A stretch of 52,657 nucleotides of DNA from Oscillospiraceae bacterium (lineage in GTDB: Bacteria; Bacillota; Clostridia; Oscillospirales; Acutalibacteraceae): NCBI GenBank assembly GCA_015065585.1, contig SVQC01000008.1:1-52657 (forward strand). Direction: 5' to 3'. Below are positions 18,101-25,030 of the stretch, in pieces (positions within the stretch are counted from its first letter, which is position 1; every line of letters starts with the position of its first letter). A program made the translations under genes and the position numbers. The notes below the pieces were generated by a model. The model had not been told where the DNA came from, made no database searches, and was given only the letters and a program-made list of their open reading frames with translations.

Positions 18101-18699
18101 CATTCGCCCACAGCGTAGGTTTTCTCCGAGCCCTGAATAGCAGTAAAGGAGGTGGCTTGCGTGCCCACTCTTACAACACGGCCGATTTCCGTATCAGCAC
18201 TTGCCGAATTTTCAGCAATCTGCGCAGGAACACCGTAAACCAGCTTTAAGGTAGTATACTGATTAGAAAGAGGATATGTAATACTGTTTTTAATAAAACC
18301 TTTTTGCGCGCTTTTTACCATTACACGCATAGTAAGGGTATATTCAGAAGAAGACATAAGGTCAAACAGACCGTCGGCATCGTTAAACAAAAAGGTATCG
18401 TATTTAGCAGATGTAGACTGATAAAGATTTGAAGCTTTAAGATAGCCGTTATCTTCATTTTCACCTCTGCTGAAAAGCGCATGGGAAATTTGACGTTCAT
18501 CGCCGAAAATATCGGCAGCCGTCTCCCCAGCATACCTTGTAGAGCTTCCCTTATCAAAGGTATACTCCTTTTGGTAAAGGTAATTCAGCGTCTGAGCATT
18601 TGCCGCAGCAGGCATAACACATACGCCTATTATAAGGGCAAAGGACAATACCGCGCTTATTACTTTCCTGAAAATTTTAGAGGTCTTATTACTTAACAT
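12148..18699 (-). CDS. Giant secreted GH16 enzyme with tandem binding modules and Flg_new repeats
   Basis: About 2183 residues from the ATG at 18699, which has GGAGAAG 4 nt upstream. A start 15 codons earlier adds a segment with no ribosome-binding site. The signal peptide ends near PAAANAQ. Six CBM4/9-like sandwiches alternate with six Flg_new-type repeats (FEGWYLDTNL, FDGWYFDRAC, FAGWCTDGGY, FYGWYTNSST, IGGFYKEADI, FIGWYTNPEY). A linker region and an IIIGDTKRQES plus IIKGGSDLATMQGV module follow, both shared with the GH16 lipoprotein. The C-terminal GH16 domain (about the last 270 residues) opens with FADEFNASQMDLSVWKSYSG and carries catalytic EIDILE. No dockerin, sorting signal or terminal membrane helix is visible, so it may be released or held non-covalently. 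Own promoter and terminator. Confidence 0.88.
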   Translation of the reverse strand: MLSNKTSKIFRKVISAVLSFALIIGVCVMPAAANAQTLNYLYQKEYTFDKGSSTRYAGETAADIFGDERQISHALFSRGENEDNGYLKASNLYQSTSAKYDTFLFNDADGLFDLMSSSEYTLTMRVMVKSAQKGFIKNSITYPLSNQYTTLKLVYGVPAQIAENSASADTEIGRVVRVGTQATSFTAIQGSEKTYAVGEWVDLTYTFTTPASFGSNGSALALSFESYNGVQIFIDDVKIDKTLNITVNAKGGTISKTKFPHKIGDKVNIENPKYQAGYDFEGWYLDTNLTTPFTDTVITKENCEVTLYAKYSNTHFSFESYIPYNSTYSFATPFVSTVEDETAPHGKKVFQYRYVPETYNQHYVPSSGYKGQNWDSRRTQQDNNLSLTRLEANTTYIITYKYRLEPGSGNCNFELYTDDNNVWGGTSPVTRYAATLSPDGTDQWRTGRTVLVTDALSSNSNMLYLKFYAAAHKDAVAYIDDIIITKPIGESQATFNANGGAFDDGATEKTVNIMGGDQLSDYEIPVREGYAFDGWYFDRACKEYVGKVVNSNAYYNTLYAGWSIGNDFENYKYQTETGVSVTQDNAYIGKKAVKITNSQSTAKHNILIAPLRSEQRYIVTFNYKLISANTDITFNLATMNENKGDVKTLSGSFTVSKNQPKDIYYMGAIICDAEFLNSASNLLTLQVGSSASGDYTVYIDSVNIAEIDYDKGAVIVNDNFGGRNKVVTDAKGSKVRLNEVKLTAKKFAGWCTDGGYTSTYVDTYTYSDTPSSLYAYYIEGEGFENYSNTVTNAAVVQDTADVENKYLKVSGNTTVNLGTVTAGTKYGVDFSYTATGNVTLNIGGQSVTLQSSSAFKETTVVVTPATSSLSMSVSFANTATLCIDDVVVYPIDSRFSTVTFNFNKSGMENVVTIGVKGTKLPLPAEGSGDTFYGWYTNSSTTTIFSSLVYPSSDTTLYAKWASSSPVTYANFEDLGENLSSLMSYSGTAAVLKDVTYSTNYQFNGSYSVQVKPQSAAVGSSKAARFPVMNSGGMIALESGKTYVISFVYRGNARTFKFYRGTTSSAQCDTSTTYKLTDDISLPAASQWTRYSVKITTSSDLGTRKYLYFVATSSNGNLYIDNVSLTRVDANRNVTDVYNERRNKTYTFVGTYGQPIDFDQIGVNDYYEIGGFYKEADIKTPVTSNTHASEAYTKIYVGEQIKPLDFENYEFENDNSRYVRGDDVFVTTEDSYDTQRSLKYSYTYREGYMNDCRHVTNLGYVYDDNVYAVSFYYKLKDSIGDVDIKFRTANRYDYWAYATEYNDATYRVYSSEKGDGWKKATVYFKTAFAGAATSCLYISFNPQVEGKTELLIDAVNVKKLSSDTAVVAFLGQDGRAGTYKVAQEGASVNAVTLPPVSQFAKFIGWYTNPEYTTSYSPSALSSGITYVYSKWQDNAEGFDAYSYKSNDANVFSKENTVANGYLTFASLGNQGIFRLGKIKDNTSYKVTFEYKTNGTDAKIGFATANGTSINENRTDYTDEGNFITVSGANADNNWHTATLYLTSSFAYTVPNDSNANIKDNPNAVYGDFLYVTTDAENGEEISLDNFAFTEVDVLNEKGAMVLTEEAKETVDKQAMRFVFSYKSVDYTSIAVGGETFTLIERGIIFKNARNTATGVYTDNGIMVKPINIKNSKDKGHATIKKTYKFNVNWDYDGKNDEVCFSGYMTDFAEQDTRLTGARAYVKLRSASGNVYTFYSSDKKTTVKEGEDVNSEITDVDVHTIADAPLNNFRIVHPKTMPYIYGMQIENLIDYAKNTHNITLDSVTEKTTAKRNEIIIGDTKRQESANITVDDENKYVIAVVNGKLIIKGGSDLATMQGVIDFIDYLKMKDGLDCGIDLKNGYYREGTVKVDSDTYALTFADEFNASQMDLSVWKSYSGRVEGAWNGRDSMVGGKTDFRNPGGSGYTTYLGRDVEQGIFMQDGKAVLTAARIGENGINNIASEMSTQYTMNYRFGMLEIKVKLSQPLSYTGFWTGRGGGATNFNRDVQGFGTEIDILENFGNLNHYVPNVHYWWTAVGSKDTGHSSLDSDKYSGRGQTYVPDSDETSLYDDYHIFTYLWTGEKATFAFDGVKFFEYNNSDISTFNGTTSFLIISQCMCAVGMGNDNWNKATDAQRAVDYYETKLDYVRIYQQSGLGSEMNWAKGINR

Positions 18700-18734
18700 A
18701 GCACTTCTCCAAGTAAAGATTTTTATACATATTA

Positions 18735-18763
18735 ATAATATCATATGTAAAAAACAATTGCAA
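18735..18763 (-). promoter_or_regulatory. Promoter of the giant GH16 gene
   Basis: Minus-strand TTGCAA (18758-18763), 17-bp spacer, TATTAT (18735-18740), with a leader of about 30 nt to the ATG at 18699. Confidence 0.7.
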
Positions 18764-18796
18764 CAAAAAAAGAGGCTTAAGCAGCCTCTTTTTTTC
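18764..18796 (-). terminator. Terminator embedding the stop codon of the cohesin gene
   Basis: AAAAAAAGAGGC pairs with GCCTCTTTTTTT. The TAA stop of the cohesin gene lies in the loop, so the left arm encodes the last residues. Confidence 0.9.
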
Positions 18797-19532
18797 TTTT
18801 TCTCAAGAATAATAATACTATTACAAATAATATGACCGCAAAGCCTGATGCACCAATAAGCAAAACGGCCTCGGTCATGTCGTTTTTATCTGTTTCTTTT
18901 TCTCCGTTTTCGTTATTTACTTTTGGTGGAGTATCGTCTTGTTCGGGACTGGGTAATACAATCTCGCCGCTTGAACTAAGCTCAATTGCTTCACAGTTTT
19001 CGCATTTTTTGCCGTCACTGTGCGGAACCGTAAACTTATGTTTACTGCAAACAACATATATCTCCACGCTGTTATCTGACACAAAATTGCTTACTACCTC
19101 TGTTTTCCCTTCGTCACTTTTAATTGAGCTTGCTTCACCTTTAATTTTTAAGAAGTAACCTATTTTTTCGACGTCCTCCTTTACCTTAAAGGTAACGCTG
19201 AAAAGCCTAAAATCACCCGTAACGTTGGCAACATCTCTGCCATCTGCAATAACGGTTACAACTCCGTCCTTAAAGCTCGAGGTATGCCCGAATCTCTCAT
19301 TTAAATTTTCAGTTTTTACAAACTCAAAAACGTTTTGGTCATACTCTATAAAAATTCTGGCAACGTAAATACCCGTCTCGGTTTTATAGCTTACGGGAAG
19401 CGTTATGGTTTCGCCCGCTTTAGCAGAAACAGGAGATAAATAAATTGTATCCGCGTTATTTGCCAAAACAGAAAAAGGGAATACAAAAACCATTAACAAA
19501 AGAGAAAAAATTATGCAAAGAATTCTTTTCAT
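18777..19532 (-). CDS. Membrane-anchored single-cohesin-domain protein
   Basis: 251 residues: signal peptide (about 1-24), then one cohesin-like beta-sandwich at about 28-160. That domain has the patterns IYLSPVSAKAGETITLPVSY, VARIFIEYDQNVFEFV and FRLFSVTFKVKEDV. A short C/H-containing segment (CSKHKF to CENCEA) and an acidic linker follow, then a membrane helix at about 222-245 with a RKRKKEAA tail. Cohesins bind dockerin modules of secreted enzymes in cellulosome-type systems. This one looks suited to hold a single dockerin protein on the membrane. No dockerin is apparent in neighbouring proteins. It starts 12 bp after pgsA, so it may be read from the recA-pgsA transcript. Confidence 0.75.
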   Translation of the reverse strand: MKRILCIIFSLLLMVFVFPFSVLANNADTIYLSPVSAKAGETITLPVSYKTETGIYVARIFIEYDQNVFEFVKTENLNERFGHTSSFKDGVVTVIADGRDVANVTGDFRLFSVTFKVKEDVEKIGYFLKIKGEASSIKSDEGKTEVVSNFVSDNSVEIYVVCSKHKFTVPHSDGKKCENCEAIELSSSGEIVLPSPEQDDTPPKVNNENGEKETDKNDMTEAVLLIGASGFAVILFVIVLLFLRKRKKEAA

Positions 19533-19544
19533 CAGCCTTTTCCT

Positions 19545-20126
19545 CTATTTAGTCGTGTTTACAAATTCTTTATTTTCCAAAAGGTAAATTATGCCCGAAA
19601 TTATACAAAGCACGGTACTTGCCCAAAGAACAACGTTAAAAATAATATCAAGGGCAAGATTTACTCCGGCAGATAAGATAAACCATTCCTTAACCTGTTC
19701 AAAAGCGATACCTAAAACAATAGCTGCAATCTGAGTCACGGTTTTGAGTTTACCCCAGATATTAGCGGCGATCACCCTATTTCCCGCGCTGCTTACAACA
19801 ATAAGGCGGAGAGAAGAAATAAGGAATTCTCTGAACAGCACGATAAATACAACCCATGTTATCTGCCAGCCGATACCGTGGGCAATAAAGCCTAAAAAGG
19901 CGGCGGTGGTCAGCATTTTATCGGCAAGAGGGTCTAAAAACTTACCGAAAGAGGTAACAAGATTATATTTTCTTGCAATTTTACCGTCAAGCATATCGGT
20001 AAATGCCGCTACGGCAAAAACAATAAGAGCTAAAAGGTAATGCCACTCGAAAGAGGCAAGCATTAAAAACATAAAAACAGGGGTAAGAATAATTCTTAAA
20101 ACCGTTAATTTATTGGGCAGATTCAT
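19545..20126 (-). CDS. pgsA: CDP-diacylglycerol-glycerol-3-phosphate 3-phosphatidyltransferase
   Basis: Makes phosphatidylglycerophosphate, the first committed step to phosphatidylglycerol and cardiolipin. The 193-residue membrane protein has the CDP-alcohol phosphotransferase signature DGKIARKYNLVTSFGKFLDP followed by LADK, with all conserved Asp residues present. The start MNLPNKLTVLRI is the usual PgsA N-terminus. It overlaps the end of rimO by 17 bp with an AGGAG site inside rimO, so expression is coupled. recA-recX-rimO-pgsA clustering is common in Firmicutes. Confidence 0.95.
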   Translation of the reverse strand: MNLPNKLTVLRIILTPVFMFLMLASFEWHYLLALIVFAVAAFTDMLDGKIARKYNLVTSFGKFLDPLADKMLTTAAFLGFIAHGIGWQITWVVFIVLFREFLISSLRLIVVSSAGNRVIAANIWGKLKTVTQIAAIVLGIAFEQVKEWFILSAGVNLALDIIFNVVLWASTVLCIISGIIYLLENKEFVNTTK

Positions 20127-21450
20127 CGCACATTTCTCCTAACAAATCATATTCAATACTATCATTAACCTGAACCTTTACAAATTCGCCAAAGGTCAAA
20201 GGACGGGTAGCAAGAAAGAAAATTTTTCCGTCAACGTCGGGGGCGTCAGCCATTGTTCTTCCAAAATAGCATTTAAGATAATCGTCATAACCCTCTACAA
20301 GCACCTCTGCCACTTTACCGATTTTTTCATTATTCTTTTCGGCAGAAATAGTCATCTGGCTATCCATTATCAAATTCATTCTGTCCTGCTTTACCTGCTC
20401 ATCAACCTGTCCGTCAAACTCGGCGGCAGGAGTGTCTTCCTCTGCAGAATAGGTAAAACAGCCAAGCCGTTCAAACCGCATTTCCTTAACAAAGGAATGA
20501 AGTGTGGCAAACTGCTCGTCGCTTTCACCAGGGAAACCGGTAATAAAGGTTGTTCTTATAGTAACGTCTTTTACCCTTTCCCTTATTTTTTGTATAAGAG
20601 CTCTGATACTTCCCTCATTACCGCGTCGGTTCATTTTTCTAAGTATTTCGCCGTCAATATGCTGAAGGGGTATATCCAGATACTTAGCAATTTTCTTTTC
20701 CCTGTTTATTACCTCTAAAAGCTCATCGGTAATACGCTCGGGGTAGGTATACAAAACTCTAATCCAATGAAGCTCCTCAATTTTGCAAAGCTCGTTCAAA
20801 AGCTCGGGGAGTTTTGCTTCTCCGTATATATCCTCGCCGTAAGCGGTGGTGTCCTGAGCTACCACAACTAATTCTCTTACTCCGCCAAGAGCCAATTCTT
20901 TAGCCTCGGCAACACAGCTTTCAATAGTACGACTGCGCATTTTTCCTCGGATAAGGGGTATGGCGCAATATGTACAGCGGTTATTACAGCCATCGGAAAT
21001 TTTAAGATAAGCCGAGAAAGGATATCCGCCGAGAATTCTTTTTTCATCAAGGGGTAAAGCCTCTTTTGGACCGTAGGAATTTTTAATATTACCATTAACG
21101 ACGCCCTCTACAAGCTTCGCAATATCTTTATTAGAGCCGATTCCCACCACCAAGTCAACCTCGGGGATTTCCTCCGTAATATCATCCTTATAACGCTCGG
21201 CAAGACAGCCCGTTACAACCAGCGCCTTTAAATTGCCCTCCTTTTTATATGCGGCGGCTTCCAGTATGTTTTCAATCGCCTCTTTTTTAGCGTCCTCGAT
21301 AAAACCGCAGGTGTTTATTATTATGGCGTCTGCCTCGGATTCCTCAACACCTACCGTAAAACCGCCGTCACTTAAAAGCTTAAGCATTACCTCGGCATCC
21401 ACCTGATTTTTAGGACAACCAAGAGATACCATTGCAACTTTTTTACCCAT
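20110..21450 (-). CDS. rimO: Ribosomal protein S12 (Asp) methylthiotransferase
   Basis: Radical-SAM enzyme that methylthiolates an aspartate of ribosomal protein S12. About 446 residues. N-terminal MTTase domain with SLGCPKNQVDAE and INTCGFIEDAKKEAIENI (auxiliary 4Fe-4S cysteines); radical-SAM core with SDGCNNRCTYCAIPLIRG (CxxxCxxC); C-terminal TRAM-like domain. SLGCPKNQ and the IPLIRG continuation separate it from MiaB. The start at 21450 has GGAGAG 7 nt upstream and overlaps the recX 3' end by 8 bp. A start 11 codons earlier is less likely. Confidence 0.96.
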   Translation of the reverse strand: MGKKVAMVSLGCPKNQVDAEVMLKLLSDGGFTVGVEESEADAIIINTCGFIEDAKKEAIENILEAAAYKKEGNLKALVVTGCLAERYKDDITEEIPEVDLVVGIGSNKDIAKLVEGVVNGNIKNSYGPKEALPLDEKRILGGYPFSAYLKISDGCNNRCTYCAIPLIRGKMRSRTIESCVAEAKELALGGVRELVVVAQDTTAYGEDIYGEAKLPELLNELCKIEELHWIRVLYTYPERITDELLEVINREKKIAKYLDIPLQHIDGEILRKMNRRGNEGSIRALIQKIRERVKDVTIRTTFITGFPGESDEQFATLHSFVKEMRFERLGCFTYSAEEDTPAAEFDGQVDEQVKQDRMNLIMDSQMTISAEKNNEKIGKVAEVLVEGYDDYLKCYFGRTMADAPDVDGKIFFLATRPLTFGEFVKVQVNDSIEYDLLGEMCDESAQ

Positions 21451-22075
21451 TATCATACTCTCCACTATCAATGCGCTCGTCAAATTCCTTTAAAACGGCG
21501 CGTATATCGGCATAAAAAAACCCACGTCTTTGCAGCGCGGCAAAGGTCTTTTTAACAAGCTCAGGTGAACTTAATTTATCGGCATATTTCTTTTTTATAA
21601 GCCGACGTATCTTATCCTGCTCGTCTGAAAAACTATTACTGCTTATTTCTTTAGCCGTATTTGTGTTTATACCTGACTTAATAAGACGGTTAAGCGTTTC
21701 TCTCTGGGAAATTCCCATTTCGTTACACCGTGCAACAAGCCTTTTTCCGTACTCACCGTCGTCAATATAGGAAAGCTCCTCCATACGCTTTACTGTAGCA
21801 AATACAAAGGTTTCCTTAAAGCCCGCCTTTATAAGCTTTTCGGTAAGACCTTTCCTTGTATATCCGCTTCGCCCGAGATAATAAAGGGCGCGGGAGGTAC
21901 AGCGTATACGCTCTGATTCATCCTCAATATTAAAGGACTCCTCCTCGCTTATCTCTTTGCCCACGGCAAGATTTTTTTGTTCTGCCAGAGAAACATCAAC
22001 GTTTATATACGTGTCATCGTCAAAGAGAACTTTATAAATACGTCCTCTCTGACGAAGCATTTTAGTTATTTTCAT
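21443..22075 (-). CDS. recX: RecA regulatory protein RecX
   Basis: Binds and modulates RecA filaments. 210 residues, mostly helical, with RecX repeats such as ALYYLGRSGYTRKGLTEKLI, VKRMEELSYIDDGEYGKRLV and KYADKLSSPELVKKTFAALQ. Its ATG shares a base with the recA stop codon (TAATG), so it is translationally coupled to recA, the usual arrangement. Confidence 0.93.
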   Translation of the reverse strand: MKITKMLRQRGRIYKVLFDDDTYINVDVSLAEQKNLAVGKEISEEESFNIEDESERIRCTSRALYYLGRSGYTRKGLTEKLIKAGFKETFVFATVKRMEELSYIDDGEYGKRLVARCNEMGISQRETLNRLIKSGINTNTAKEISSNSFSDEQDKIRRLIKKKYADKLSSPELVKKTFAALQRRGFFYADIRAVLKEFDERIDSGEYDNG

Positions 22076-23163
22076 TATTCGTCAACCGCAATATCAATAT
22101 TGACCTTTTTGCGTCTGCGGGGTTCCTCAGCCTCTATAGGCATAATTACCTCTGCCTTTTCTTCCTTTGCCGAGGTTTTATTGCTCATAGCCGCCGTAAT
22201 TTTATCCTCAAGCTCCTTCATAAGCTCAGGATTGTCAATAAGAAGCTGTTTTACATTATCTCTGCCCTGTCCCATACGGGTTTCGCCGTAATAGAACCAA
22301 GCGCCGCTTCTTGAAAGGATACCCAGTTTAAGACCGGTATCAACAATTTCGCCCTCTTTGGAAATGCCCTTGCCATACATAATATCAAATTCAGCTTCCT
22401 TAAATGGAGGAGCAATTTTGTTCTTTACAATCTTGGCTCTTGTACGGTTACCAATTATTTCGCCGCCTACTTTTATACTTTCAACACGTCTTACGTCAAT
22501 ACGTACAGAAGCGTAGAACTTTAAGGCTCTGCCGCCCGTTGTAGTTTCACTGCTTCCGTAAACAACGCCTATTTTATCACGAAGCTGATTTATAAATATA
22601 GCGGTACAGTTGGATTTGGAAAGAGCGCCGGTTAGCTTTCTTAAGGACTGTGACATAAGTCTTGCATGAAGGCCTACGTGGCTGTCACCCATATCTCCCT
22701 CAATTTCGGCTTTTGGCACAAGGGCGGCAACCGAGTCAATAATAATTACGTCAATAGCCGCGCTGCGAACTAACGCTTCGGCTATTTCAAGGGCTTGTTC
22801 TCCCGTGTCGGGCTGTGACACGAGCAAGGAATCAATATCTACGCCGAGAGCCTCTGCATAAGAGGGGTCAAGAGCGTGTTCAACGTCGATAAATGCCGCC
22901 GTTCCGCCCGTCTTTTGAGCTTCGGCAACAACGTGCAGAGCAAGGGTGGTTTTACCCGAGGATTCAGGGCCGTAAATTTCTACGATTCTTCCCTTAGGTA
23001 CACCGCCTATTCCAAGAGCAAGGTCAAGTCCCAAAGAACCTGTGGGAATATGGTCAACCTTCATATCAACATTTTCGCCAAGAAGCATTATTGCTCCCTT
23101 ACCGAACTGCTTTTCAATATTGGCAACAGCCGTTTCTAACGCTTTCTTTCTGTCATCTGCCAT
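22075..23163 (-). CDS. recA: Recombinase RecA
   Basis: Strand-exchange ATPase and co-protease that triggers LexA and related repressors after DNA damage. 362 residues. GPESSGKTT is the Walker A motif, [18 protein letters not shown] covers Walker [12 protein letters not shown] lies in the L2 region, and [11 protein letters not shown] is also conserved. The acidic/basic C-terminal tail is normal. It starts 33 bp after prmC with an AGGAG site. I see no GAAC-N4-GTTC LexA box in that gap, although a TATAAT-like string lies just before it, so damage induction of recA here is not evident from the sequence. Confidence 0.98.
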   Translation of the reverse strand: MADDRKKALETAVANIEKQFGKGAIMLLGENVDMKVDHIPTGSLGLDLALGIGGVPKGRIVEIYGPESSGKTTLALHVVAEAQKTGGTAAFIDVEHALDPSYAEALGVDIDSLLVSQPDTGEQALEIAEALVRSAAIDVIIIDSVAALVPKAEIEGDMGDSHVGLHARLMSQSLRKLTGALSKSNCTAIFINQLRDKIGVVYGSSETTTGGRALKFYASVRIDVRRVESIKVGGEIIGNRTRAKIVKNKIAPPFKEAEFDIMYGKGISKEGEIVDTGLKLGILSRSGAWFYYGETRMGQGRDNVKQLLIDNPELMKELEDKITAAMSNKTSAKEEKAEVIMPIEAEEPRRRKKVNIDIAVDE

Positions 23164-23196
23164 TTTTATCTCTCCTTTTAGGTTTCTTTGGTTTTA

Positions 23197-24042
23197 TTAT
23201 ACTCTTGTCAAAGTCCCATAAACGACCCTTTTAATTCCGTTTATGTCCTCTGCCGTTTTTATATCATTAAAGCCTGCCTGGCTGAACATTGAAGTTACGG
23301 CTTCACATTGGTCATAGCCGATTTCTACCGCAAGTCTTCCGCCTTCCTTAAGACAGTCCTTGTAGCGTCTTAAAATAACGCGGTAAAAATCAAGTCCGTC
23401 CTCCCCGCCATAAAGAGCGCTGTCAGGCTCATTTAATACTTCCTCGCTTAAATTCTCCATATCCTTTGCGCTGATATAAGGCGGATTGCTTACTATAAGG
23501 TCAAATTTTTCCTTTGGTTCATAATCGAATATGTCAGCTTTAACAAGCGTCATGGTTTCACTTGGATTTCTATGAATATTTCTTTCACAGTATGAATAAG
23601 GAACGTCGTACTTTTCAACCAGCGTTACCGAAGTGTCTTTATAACGGTTGGCAATAGTTATACCGATACAACCGCTTCCTGCACAAAGGTCTAAAACCTT
23701 GGCTTTCGGATTTTCCTTTAAAAACTCAAAAGCAGTATCAACCAAAACCTCCGTGTCGGCTCTTGGAATAAGACAGCCCTCGCCTACGTAGAAGTTAAGA
23801 CCGTAAAAGCTCCACTCCCCTAAAATGTACTGCAAGGGATAATGGGACAGTCTTTGCTCCATTACCGATTTCCACATAGTAACCTGAACGTCGCTCAATG
23901 CCTCGTTATATCGGGTAATAATCTCGTTATTTGAAAGCCTGGTTATATATCTTACTATCTGACGGCTTTCAAACCCGCTGTCAGAAATTCCTGCTTCCTT
24001 TAGCACCTTGTCTGTGTTTCTGTAACACTCAAATATCGTCAT
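23197..24042 (-). CDS. prmC: Peptide chain release factor N5-glutamine methyltransferase
   Basis: Methylates the GGQ glutamine of release factors RF1 and RF2. 281 residues: helical N-terminal domain, then a Rossmann-type SAM domain with VLDLCAGSGCIGITIANRY and the catalytic SNPPYI loop. FYGLNFYVGEGCLIPRADTE is the typical RF-binding/linker motif. It overlaps the DUF1385 gene by 14 bp, in keeping with the common DUF1385-prmC pairing. Confidence 0.95.
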   Translation of the reverse strand: MTIFECYRNTDKVLKEAGISDSGFESRQIVRYITRLSNNEIITRYNEALSDVQVTMWKSVMEQRLSHYPLQYILGEWSFYGLNFYVGEGCLIPRADTEVLVDTAFEFLKENPKAKVLDLCAGSGCIGITIANRYKDTSVTLVEKYDVPYSYCERNIHRNPSETMTLVKADIFDYEPKEKFDLIVSNPPYISAKDMENLSEEVLNEPDSALYGGEDGLDFYRVILRRYKDCLKEGGRLAVEIGYDQCEAVTSMFSQAGFNDIKTAEDINGIKRVVYGTLTRV

Positions 24043-25030
24043 TTTCTTTTTGTTCTTCTTTCGGTAAATACTTTTCCTTATCTTCTTGGCTTAGTACCGT
24101 GCCAAGTGCGGCAATAGCTATTTCTAACATTGAATCATCAGGCTCTTTAGTGGTAATTCGCTGCACCCATACTCCCGGAGCCGAGATAATGCGGGTAAAA
24201 ACGTTATCGTACTTACCGCAAAATCTTAAAACCTCAAAGCCTACACCGCAGATAAGAGGTATCATACAAACCTTTATAAGAGTCCATACGATAGCATTAT
24301 CATATACGCCTGTAAAGATTATCTGAACTACTGTTGAAAAAATTATACTTATTAAAAGCATAAGTATCATAAAAGAGGTTCCGCAACGGGGATGAAAGCG
24401 TTTTTGCTTTCTTGCATTTTCAACCGTCAGACTAAGCCCTGCTTCATAACAAAAAATAGTTTTATGCTCAGCGCCGTGATAGGCAAATACCCGTCTTATA
24501 TCCTTCATATAGGAAACGGCGATTATATAGCCTAAAAACACAATCAGCTTAATGCTCTGCTCTATAAGAGAATTGACTATAGGTGAAAAACCAGCCACAT
24601 TAAAAAGCTTAGCAATTCCCCAGACGGCAAGTCGGGGCAGATACATAAAGAGCGCCACCGATAGTATTACGGCAAGCACCGCCGCTATTACCATCACCGC
24701 CGACCATACAGCGCCGCTTAACTTCTTTACTTCGCCTGTATTTTCGTCAACCTCGTCAGCGTATCCCGATTTGTCGGCAGAAATCATCATGGCCTTATAT
24801 CCGCCAAGCATTGACTCGACAAAAGCCACCACACCGCGTATAACGGGCAAACCTAAGATTTTATATTTATCTCTTAAAGATTTGTTTTCCATATAAGAAA
24901 TATCAATATTCCCATCAGGAAGGCGCACGGCAAGGGCGGTTTTAAGAGGAGATTTCATTAAAATGCCTTCTATAAGCGCCTGTCCGCCAATGGCGGTATA
25001 TTTGCATTTCTTTTCACAATTTTTACTCAT
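24029..25030 (-). CDS. DUF1385 (YqhQ-like) membrane protein
   Basis: Conserved multi-pass membrane protein of unknown function, 333 residues. It opens with AIGGQALIEGILMKSP, the family signature, and contains YHGAEHKTIFCYE and KRFHPRCGTSFMILMLLISI. Four or five hydrophobic segments lie at about 108-130, 148-170 and 205-260. The gene overlaps the sensor kinase upstream by 8 bp and prmC downstream by 14 bp, so all are probably one transcript. The conserved His and Cys residues suggest metal binding, but that is not established. Confidence 0.9.
   Translation of the reverse strand: MSKNCEKKCKYTAIGGQALIEGILMKSPLKTALAVRLPDGNIDISYMENKSLRDKYKILGLPVIRGVVAFVESMLGGYKAMMISADKSGYADEVDENTGEVKKLSGAVWSAVMVIAAVLAVILSVALFMYLPRLAVWGIAKLFNVAGFSPIVNSLIEQSIKLIVFLGYIIAVSYMKDIRRVFAYHGAEHKTIFCYEAGLSLTVENARKQKRFHPRCGTSFMILMLLISIIFSTVVQIIFTGVYDNAIVWTLIKVCMIPLICGVGFEVLRFCGKYDNVFTRIISAPGVWVQRITTKEPDDSMLEIAIAALGTVLSQEDKEKYLPKEEQKENDDI

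Noticed and set aside
23164..23196. SOS box in front of recA
   Set aside because: No GAAC-N4-GTTC or copy of the O1 palindrome is present in the 33-bp gap; only a TATAAT-like string is seen.
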